DNA from: Larix sibirica
Lineage: Eukaryota > Streptophyta > Pinopsida > Pinales > Pinaceae
Direction of reading: 5' to 3'
DNA: 13,312 bases
Assembly: GCA_004151065.3 (NCBI GenBank)
Contig: NWUY0300053340.1
Location: 1 to 13,312, forward strand
The translations under genes and the position numbers were made by a program. Below the pieces are notes generated by a model, which made no database searches, had not been told where the DNA came from, and was given only the letters and a program-made list of their open reading frames with translations. Positions 8,019 through 13,312 of this stretch are shown here, in pieces (position 1 is the first letter of the stretch; every line of letters begins with the position of its first letter).

Positions 8019-8289
8019 TAAAACCTCGTGGGAAAAGCCTTGGTCACTTATTGCGTTTCTAGATGATCCTATAATAGACCCACTAACATTGATTACAGTG
8101 CCTCATGTTCAATTCCCCTCTATTCCTTAGACTATCCGGATGGAGGGAATCTCAATCATTAACCACAATATTAACTAGTAACCCGACAAGACTTATCCAA
8201 ACTTGAATCTTAGTTGGGTTAGAACCAAAGACCTCAAAATAAACTCCAGCTTGAAACACTGCCTTCAAACCAATTAAACTAACCCAATA
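8019..8289 (-). mobile_element. tRNA-derived SINE, copy 3, with target-site duplication
   Basis: On the minus strand it begins ATTGGGTTAGTTTAATTGG, an A-box-like start. GGTTCTAACCC is a good B box (about 8214-8224). The middle carries GGCACTGTAATCAATG and the 3' end is CTTTTCCCACGAGGTTTT, both shared with the other two SINEs. At 271 bp it is longer than they are because of extra sequence between the B box and the common 3' part, so it may be a different subfamily or a composite. It has the best-defined boundaries of the three, set by the flanking 20-bp duplication. Confidence 0.8.
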
Positions 8290-8309
8290 GGATATGCATG
8301 TGTGTGTGT
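8290..8309. repeat. SINE target-site duplication, right copy
   Basis: The partner of 7999-8018 (16 of 20 identical). The right copy has become a short TG repeat, so some of its divergence may come from microsatellite slippage or transitions. Confidence 0.7.
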
Positions 8310-8399
8310 GTACTAAAAAGTTTGTACCATGAATTTATCATTTATCATTTTGGTGTTTAATAAATCTAAGATTAACACACATCCATGCTAGTCCTTGTG

Positions 8400-8660
8400 T
8401 TATTATTTCAGAGAATCCTCTTGGGCACCCACCAAATCCTCGATGACGCCCTTCTGGCTGCCTCCCTATTCTACCCTTGAATCCTCGTGCTTCTGCCGCC
8501 TTCGCGACCAAGAAACTTCGTGAAGAAGACAAAGAACTGCATGGATAACCGCGTTGCGAGTTGAAACATGGTTAAATATCATACCAACTTGGCAAATAGA
8601 CGTGGCTGCATTCCATTCGTCCAAGAGACGAGGAATCTGCTACAATTCCGAGACATTGTG
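8400..8660. other. Isolated GC-richer patch, origin unknown
   Basis: This stretch is visibly richer in G, C and CpG than the AT-rich DNA on both sides. It holds three near-copies of the motif AATCCTC (about 8414, 8436 and 8480). The minus strand reads ARGFKGRIGRQPEGRHRGF within a 64-codon frame (8338-8532), which looks like a basic, glycine-rich peptide but has no known domain. Plus-strand frames are also partly open. It could be a small piece of captured gene or of an element; I see no splice sites that settle it. Confidence 0.3.
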
Positions 8661-8974
8661 TTCGTTGAATAAATGCCTTCGGCATAATTAAAATTACCAC
8701 ATTTATTAAAAAAAACCATTACATTGAATGCAACAACTATTGGTGTATTCATGTATATTTTAAGTGGGAGTTCATTTGGGTATGTTACATAGGTCTTTCT
8801 TTCTTTTCTTTTTTGGTCCAATACTTTTTTTTAAGATTTTCAACAGTTTAACTTTTGGATAAGAGGTTAAAATTGATAATTATCTATTTCACACCTTTGC
8901 ATTAGCATGGGATTAGTATTTGCCATATTAATTTGACCTCACACTTTAGGAAGACTCATGCAATGATACTTATT
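8661..8974. other. AT-rich stretch, nothing recognised
   Basis: Low-complexity T- and A-rich DNA. The 80-codon minus-strand frame over 8579-8821 has no recognisable features and is probably chance. Confidence 0.45.
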
Positions 8975-9080
8975 CCTTAGTCTCTAATGAATTTAAGTTT
9001 AAAAATGTTGTGGCATTTTTACTTAGTCCCTAGTCTCTAATGAACTTAAGTTTAAAACTATTGTGGTACTTTTTTGACAC
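8975..9080. repeat. Tandem duplication, 53-bp unit, two copies
   Basis: Copy 1 (8975-9027) and copy 2 (9028-9080) share TAGTCTCTAATGAA, TTAAGTTTAAAA and TTGTGG with a constant 53-bp offset. The divergence is modest. Confidence 0.75.
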
Positions 9081-9357
9081 AATAAACAATCAACCTCCCC
9101 TCCTTTACATGGAGCATGTTATATATACATAATAAACAATGAAATACATCATATTTGATGTTTTAAAATAGTTTTTATGATTTTAAAATCTCTATCTCTC
9201 AACTAATTATATTTCAACATTTTGGGGTTTTATATTTTGTAATTATCTTGGAAGACAAATAGAAATAAAATTGTCTTATATTTTTCTCTTTTTGTTTTTA
9301 ATTATGAGGAGGAAAATGATTAATAAACATCATCATGAACCACCATCTCACCACCAT

Positions 9358-9387
9358 CGACACAAGGTTTGATTGACACAAGGTTTG
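9358..9387. repeat. Short 17-bp direct repeat
   Basis: GACACAAGGTTTG occurs at about 9359 and again 17 bp later. A minor local duplication just downstream of a CCACCATC-rich stretch. Confidence 0.6.
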
Positions 9388-9426
9388 TAATCATTGGATT
9401 AATCCCCCACAACTAATAAGATATCT

Positions 9427-9545
9427 GTGTGAGTGGTATCCAAGCATGCTTTAACTCTTACGAGAGCTCAAGTGACAATGTTTTTATGACCTAAGGCACC
9501 TAAGCTACCTACAATAATTTGCCAATTAAAAATAGTTTTAGCTCA
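9427..9545. repeat. Dispersed direct repeat, copy A
   Basis: This matches 9890-10010 in the same orientation. Shared blocks include AGCATGCTTTAACTC versus GGCATGCTTCAACTC, a TGRCAATRTTTTTA block, and AATAATTTRCCAA. The two copies flank the 77-80-bp tandem array, about 460 bp apart. No coding content is seen. Confidence 0.65.
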
Positions 9546-9653
9546 TATTATAAGAGAATAATTTTAACATGCTAATTATCCTTTCTCAATCACCTTATTG
9601 TAGAAGTTAAAGATTACTTCTAAGAACTTCACTCTTAAATTTACCACCAAACC

Positions 9654-9887
9654 AGGTAAATCTTATTGTTGACACTTTCTCATTCCAATTAACAAAGGAG
9701 AGGTAGGACCATGTACATACCTAACTCTCAAGGTAGATCTTATTGTTAACACTTTCTCATTCCAATTAACCAAGAAGGAGAGGTAGGACCATATACATAC
9801 CTAACTCTCAAGGTAGATCTTATTGTTAACACTTTCTCATTCCAATTAACCAAGGAGAGATAGGACCATGTATATACCTAACTCTTA
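9654..9887. repeat. Tandem array, three copies of a 77-80-bp unit
   Basis: Copies at 9654-9730, 9731-9810 and 9811-9887 each run from AGGTARATCTTATTGTT through CTTTCTCATTCCAATTAAC and GGACCAT to ACCTAACTCT. Copy 2 carries a 3-bp insertion (CCAAGAAGGAG against CAAAGGAG). Copies 2 and 3 are the most alike. There are no spacers, so this is a minisatellite-like array. Confidence 0.9.
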
Positions 9888-9889
9888 AT

Positions 9890-10010
9890 AAGTGTGTCAC
9901 TAAGAGACAAGGCATGCTTCAACTCCTATCACATCTTAAATGGCAATATTTTTACCACTTAAATCATTCACTAATAATTTACCAAAAAAACAATTAACCT
10001 CTTACCTAAA
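9890..10010. repeat. Dispersed direct repeat, copy B
   Basis: The second copy of the repeat at 9427-9545, directly abutting the tandem array. It is more diverged at its 5' end (GTGTGTCACTAAGAGACAAG against GTGTGAGTGGTATCCAAG). Confidence 0.65.
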
Positions 10011-10074
10011 TAGAAAAATTACTCTACATTTTATTATATTATATATTGAAAGTATTTTAATCAAGTTTCTTACC

Positions 10075-10160
10075 ATTATAATTCATATATTTAAATGATG
10101 ATATTTGACCATATTATAATTCATATATTTAAATTATGATATTTGACCATATTATATAAT
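10075..10160. repeat. Tandem repeat, 38-bp unit, about 2.2 copies
   Basis: ATTATAATTCATATATTTAA followed by ATGATATTTGACCAT is repeated at 10075-10112 and 10113-10150 with one visible difference. A partial third copy starts at 10151. Confidence 0.9.
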
Positions 10161-10395
10161 ATGAAACATTTACGATGTGTGGCGCTCTTATCAACATCAA
10201 TTTTGAATATCAATAAGAACATTAATTAAAAAAAAAACACTTCTCCCAAAGTATCTCCTCCACTTGTGCTGTACAACTCTTTGTAGTAAGAAAAAAATGA
10301 AAGCTAAACTACATCCAAGCATGGCCCAAAACAACAGCGTCATTACAACCTAAAACAATGGGGGAGTGAAGATTAGGAATTTGGATCAAGGAGAT

Positions 10396-10677
10396 CACGT
10401 GGAGAAAGATGTGGGTGTTGATGCATGTGGGGGCAAAAAGTGCTATAATCATTCATAATATCAACAGAAGACATTACTAAAAAAAGAATATTTAGAGTAG
10501 ATTTAATTGGCCTCACATTCTGTCTACTTGGTTCTCTAACGGATGGACAGTCTGGCACAGCTGTACTTAGAAAATTCAGTAAATATTTGTAGTTATAGCA
10601 GGCAAGTTGACAGTTGAATCCATGCTCCGGGATTTTTGATCTATAAAAGTCTTTGCTCTTTATCTCCTTGTTGGGCC
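10396..10677 (+). promoter_or_regulatory. Candidate plant core promoter
   Basis: A TATA box, CTATAAAAG, sits at 10641-10649. About 100-105 bases lie between it and the ATG at 10746, which leaves a leader of roughly 70-75 bases if transcription starts about 30 bases past the TATA. Upstream, ATTGG (CCAAT on the other strand) lies at 10506-10510 and a G-box, CACGTG, at 10396-10401. TGGGCC occurs at 10672-10677, and its complement GGCCCA at about 10323. These are common plant promoter motifs but short enough to occur by chance. The co-linear arrangement with a good start codon is what makes it credible. Confidence 0.4.
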
Positions 10678-10700
10678 ACAGAATAACCTCCACCCCCACT

Positions 10701-10725
10701 GGACTGGACTGGACTGGATTGGATT
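10701..10725 (+). repeat. GGACT/GGATT pentanucleotide repeat in the putative leader
   Basis: Three GGACT units followed by two GGATT units form a 25-bp microsatellite within the putative 5' UTR, about 20 bp before the ATG. Confidence 0.85.
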
Positions 10726-10745
10726 TCACCAGATTGGGATTTCTC

Positions 10746-10775
10746 ATGGCGACATTGCTGGAAAGAGGCTGGCTG
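10746..10775 (+). CDS. Candidate first coding exon of an unidentified host gene
   Basis: ATGGCG is the favoured plant start context (Met-Ala). The frame reads MATLLERGWL and then meets CTG|GTACTC, a plausible 5' splice site. If unspliced it ends after three more codons at TAA (10785-10787). It lies downstream of a TATA box and a short leader, and what follows is T-rich and intron-like. A 10-residue peptide cannot be assigned to a family, and I could not find a downstream exon that continues it with confidence. The gene, if real, would run beyond the right edge. Confidence 0.3.
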
Positions 10776-10877
10776 GTACTCCATTAATCTTTACATATAT
10801 CTTCTTTTGCATATGTTCGTCTGCAATTTTTTTACTCGTATTAGTTAAATCTGTAACATGATTTGAATCACCCACAG

Positions 10878-10965
10878 AAAAGTGCAGAGCCTATTCAAAT
10901 CTGCATCATAGTTTCGATCTCAAGAAAATTTGACATGCAATAGATTGGGAATCGGGGAAATGCAG
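10878..10965 (+). other. Possible non-coding or alternative exon
   Basis: AATCACCCACAG at 10866-10877 resembles a 3' splice site, and AATGCAG|GTTGGT at 10959-10971 is a strong 5' splice site. All three frames of the 88 bp between contain stops, so it cannot simply extend the coding exon at 10746. It could be an untranslated exon, an exon of a non-coding RNA, or chance splice-like motifs. Confidence 0.2.
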
Positions 10966-11400
10966 GTTGGTTTCAATCTAGAAATAATAAATAGAAATGT
11001 TTTTAGGTCTTGAGTGTTCCATGAATCAAGGAAGAGTGTACACCATGGCTTGAAATTTTTATGAATGAATTGGAAACCTGGATTGGAAAGAAAAAAGAAC
11101 CCTAACGAAACAATGGTGACACAGTGATTTGGGCATTTGTATTATGGCATATAGGATTTGCAGGCCTGGATTTCGGCAGTGACCTTTTGCTCATACTCAG
11201 TATTTTGTTAATGGATGATGGCCTGTACAGTAAACTAGTGGGTGCTGTGATTCGAAGCTTAAATCTGTCAGTCTGAGACCTCATGCTGTAAATATGCCCC
11301 AGTGGTTACTAATAAGTGAAGGGCACATTGGTATTAGGAGATAGGTAAGGGCAACTCCTCTGTTGCATAGATATAGGGTGAATTGATTATTTGGGAATAT

Positions 11401-11578
11401 ACTAGCACACACCCATTTAAACTCCGGGCTGAAATGCTCCTCGAGGTTGCATGTCTCGAATTTCAACCTACCTCCACGTGACTCAACGAGCTATTTGTAT
11501 GAACTGGAGACATGCATCCTCAAGCTCTGCAACATCTAGGTGCATATCAAACCCGAGTTTAGATGGCTCTGTGCTAGT
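11401..11578. repeat. 178-bp foldback (inverted-repeat) element
   Basis: The left arm starts ACTAGCACACACCCATTTAA (11401) and the right arm ends with its imperfect complement, GATGGCTCTGTGCTAGT (11578). The outer 50 bp of the two arms match at roughly four positions in five with small indels. An inner perfect stem, GCATGTCTC (11449-11457) with GAGACATGC (11507-11515), continues it. The central loop holds a CACGTG. The ends are perfectly complementary for 9 bp (ACTAGCACA). I see no target-site duplication. It could be a MITE-like or foldback element or a hairpin-RNA source. Confidence 0.65.
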
Positions 11579-11884
11579 CCAATGGATCCAAGGTACTGCC
11601 TAGATTCAATGTACTGTTACATGCACACACGAACACACAAAATGTTTGATGGATTCCTCCAACACCACCTGGGCTGTAGGGCATCTTGCCTTTGTCGGTG
11701 CAACCAGCAGTACTTACAGAAAACATATCGGTGTTGTTCAATATTTTGTGAAAGCTAATCTTTTCAAGTCTTAACTTGTTAGAAGTTGAATATTCGGCAC
11801 CTGAATTCACATTGGCAACCTCTTTTGTACCCACACTTATGGTAACCTTGAGGTGCTAACAATTCCAAAGCAAAAAACTGTTTT

Positions 11885-12179
11885 GCCTTTTCAGATTTAG
11901 CAAATTGTAAAATAATGAATCGGAAATCAAAGCCAGACTTGATTTGTCTTTACATTATCTGTAGGTTAGGGACTTCTAAGTTTACGTTTGAAGCCTTGGG
12001 CATTTGAAATAATGTTATCTTCCTCTTCCATTAAGCATTTTCAGAATTAACAGATAGTAGAATGGCAAATCCGATTTCGAAGCTGGATTTGTTCTTCCAT
12101 GATCTGCAGATTAGGGATTTTTAAGATTGTGTTTGAAGCTCGGGGCATTTGAAATAATGTTATCTTCCTGTTACATTAA
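11885..12179. repeat. Tandem duplication of about 145-150 bp
   Basis: Copy 1 (about 11885-12034) and copy 2 (about 12035-12179) share TTTTCAGAWTTA near their starts, TTAGGGA and GTTTGAAGC in the middle, and end with an almost identical block, CATTTGAAATAATGTTATCT at 12001 and 12146. The offset is 150 bp at the start and 145 at the end, from small indels. It lies in intron-like T-rich DNA. Confidence 0.8.
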
Positions 12180-12463
12180 AGTTAGTTCAGGGGGTGGATA
12201 TATATTCCCGTCATTCAGTATGAGCAGGGATTTTGCAGCTTCTGGAAAATTGTGACAGCTATTGTAGGTTTTGGCATCACTGAAGAGTTTTAGAGTTATT
12301 GCTTTTTATGCAAATATGATTTTGATAAATTTTGGAGAAACTAGCTCTTAAACGTTTCTTGGAATATAATATTGATAAATTTGGGAAATGTTCTAAGCAA
12401 TTAGATTTATTGTGAAATTTAATTCCTTCAAAATTTCTCTGAAAAAATTCCCATGAGTTTTCC

Positions 12464-12485
12464 TTGTCCGCACTTTGTCGGACAA
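12464..12485. repeat. Short perfect hairpin
   Basis: TTGTCCG at 12464-12470 and CGGACAA at 12479-12485 form a perfect 7-bp stem with an 8-base loop. Its function is unknown and it may be chance. Confidence 0.4.
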
Positions 12486-12525
12486 ATATTTTTCTCACAG
12501 TATTTGATGTGCAAAACATCCTTTT

Positions 12526-12645
12526 ATGGACAATTTGGCATACAGGATCTTTGTATTTGGAAGTAACGCCACTTACGGGAATTTGATTATTGACTGCAAG
12601 TTTCCCCAGGGTAAGGATTTCATTATGGAATCAGATCTACTGTAA
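12526..12645 (+). other. 39-codon open frame, possibly containing an exon
   Basis: ATG to TAA reads MDNLAYRIFVFGSNATYGNL and then IIDCKFPQGKDFIMESDLL. Within it, CATACAG|G (12545) resembles a 3' splice site and CCCCAGG|GTAAGG (12610) a strong 5' splice site. A 65-bp exon between these would be open in the same frame. The composition is protein-like, but it is too short to identify. It lies downstream of the putative gene start at 10746 on the same strand, so it could be one of its exons. Chance is also possible. Confidence 0.25.
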
Positions 12646-12860
12646 TAATGCCAAGTTGCATGGTCACTTAAACGTCTTTATACTTTTCCTCTTTATGAAT
12701 TTTCCCTGTCCAATTTTGATGGGTTTGCGTTCTAGCAGATCTGAATTGGACACTATTAGACTATACTATATATAGCTAATACTGTGGCTATCAGGTTCTC
12801 TTGGTGTCTGTATTGTTTTTAAATTTTAACTTTATGCTGATTCAGTCCATTTATGCAGTG

Positions 12861-13070
12861 TTACATCACTTCAATGCCTGACATAACACCGGAATAATTA
12901 TCATAGACAAATGACCATAATCCTTTATCACCAGCTGGTTGATATTTCTTTGCTTTGGCCTTGAATGTTAGGAGAGAGGGCTTCAGGGAATGTTGATCTA
13001 CCCCAGGCAAGACACCCCCTAGGAGGGCCGATGGCTTTTTTCCTTCAGTTCTCCTCCGCCGCACTTGCAT
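12861..13070 (-). CDS. Possible small minus-strand gene, 69 residues, unknown
   Basis: An ATG-to-TAA frame on the minus strand reads MQVRRRRTEGKKPSALLGG near the start and AKKYQPAGDKGLWSFVYDNY later. It has a basic N-terminus, mixed composition and no low-complexity bias, which makes it one of the more protein-like frames in the right half. A TATA-like TATAAAAA lies about 65 bp upstream at 13142-13134 (minus). Near the stop, AGTGAT|GTAACA could be a splice donor, so this might be a first exon rather than a full gene. I see no known domain or clear signal peptide, though an organelle-targeting N-terminus rich in R, K and S is conceivable. Unidentified. Confidence 0.3.
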   Translation of the reverse strand: MQVRRRRTEGKKPSALLGGVLPGVDQHSLKPSLLTFKAKAKKYQPAGDKGLWSFVYDNYSGVMSGIEVM

Positions 13071-13241
13071 GTATCTGCATCATTGCTTTGTTTCACTTCT
13101 CCATGCTGTTATGACATAGGTTTTGGATTCTTCTTTTTATAGGATAGTTTTCTACTTTTCTTATATCGTGATTTTACCCTTTGTAATTTAACTTATGTAT
13201 TTAGCAGTTCCATTGACCTATTTGTGGTAACTTGTTGGACA

Positions 13242-13270
13242 TTAATAAAATTATCTTATCTTATCTTATC
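13242..13270. repeat. (TTATC)4 microsatellite after an AATAAA
   Basis: ATTAATAAAA is followed by four TTATC units (13251-13270). A simple-repeat tail next to an AATAAA-like motif can mark the 3' end of a retroelement or a transcript, but I cannot recognise one upstream. Confidence 0.7.
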
Positions 13271-13312
13271 TACTTTTGCTTCTGTTTTGTTTATATTTCA
13301 TAACAGCCCTAA

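Noticed and set aside
9654-9887. CRISPR-like array
   Set aside because: The repeats are 77-80 bp and directly contiguous with no unique spacers, and the genome is a plant. It is a tandem repeat.
10373-10747. 124-codon minus-strand open frame
   Set aside because: It overlaps the candidate promoter and leader, has no domain or coding-like pattern, and part of it is the pentanucleotide repeat read in reverse. Probably chance.
11098-11105. Telo-box-like AACCCTAA
   Set aside because: Lacks the full AAACCCTAA, occurs singly and inside the putative intron, so it is likely chance.
11106-11276. 57-codon plus-strand open stretch (…LDFGSDLLLILSILLMDDG…)
   Set aside because: It has no early ATG, no good splice pair, and the minus strand is equally open. 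Not enough to call.
11574-11834. 86-codon minus-strand frame and the overlapping plus-strand frame 11540-11758
   Set aside because: Both overlap or abut the foldback element. Their similar peptides come from the inverted repeat, not from protein homology. An open plus-strand run near 11750-11856 is also unsupported by any splice acceptor.

Overview
The window looks like nuclear DNA of a seed plant, and a gymnosperm (conifer-like) genome is my best guess. It is AT-rich by eye, has almost no long open frames, and is filled with old, broken retroelements of plant type: an L1-type LINE with a plant-style zinc finger plus RNase H tail, a Ty3/gypsy remnant, and tRNA-derived SINEs. There are also many microsatellites and local duplications. 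The gymnosperm guess rests on my impression of the LINE and gypsy protein sequences, not on a search. One ambiguous base (n) sits at 7212.

Layout. 1-917: no gene seen. 918-2813 (+): 5'-truncated LINE with the end of its reverse transcriptase ORF, a zinc finger, an RNase H domain, a poly(A) signal and an A-rich tail, broken by three in-frame stops and one frameshift. About 3200-4890 (-): decayed gag and protease of a Ty3/gypsy element. 5393-5753: compound microsatellites around a SINE (5500-5688, +). 5754-7250: decayed sequence of uncertain origin with three open stretches, one of them exon-like (6991-7126). 7266-7463 (-) and 8019-8289 (-): two more SINEs related to the first. The second has a clear 20-bp target-site duplication. 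8400-8660: an isolated GC-richer patch. 8975-10160: tandem and dispersed repeats in AT-rich DNA. 10396-10775: the only stretch that resembles a gene start, with a TATA box, a short leader and ATGGCG followed by a good splice donor. 10776-13312: T-rich, intron-like sequence holding a 178-bp foldback element, a 145-150-bp duplication, and two short open frames.

No complete, confidently identified host gene is present. The retroelements do not act together: they are independent, dead insertions of different ages. If the 10746 start is real, the last 2.5 kb would be the start and first intron(s) of a host gene running off the right edge. I see no evidence for a novel multi-gene system. The observations most worth following are the SINE trio with its shared 3' end, the foldback element at 11401-11578, and the possible host exons.
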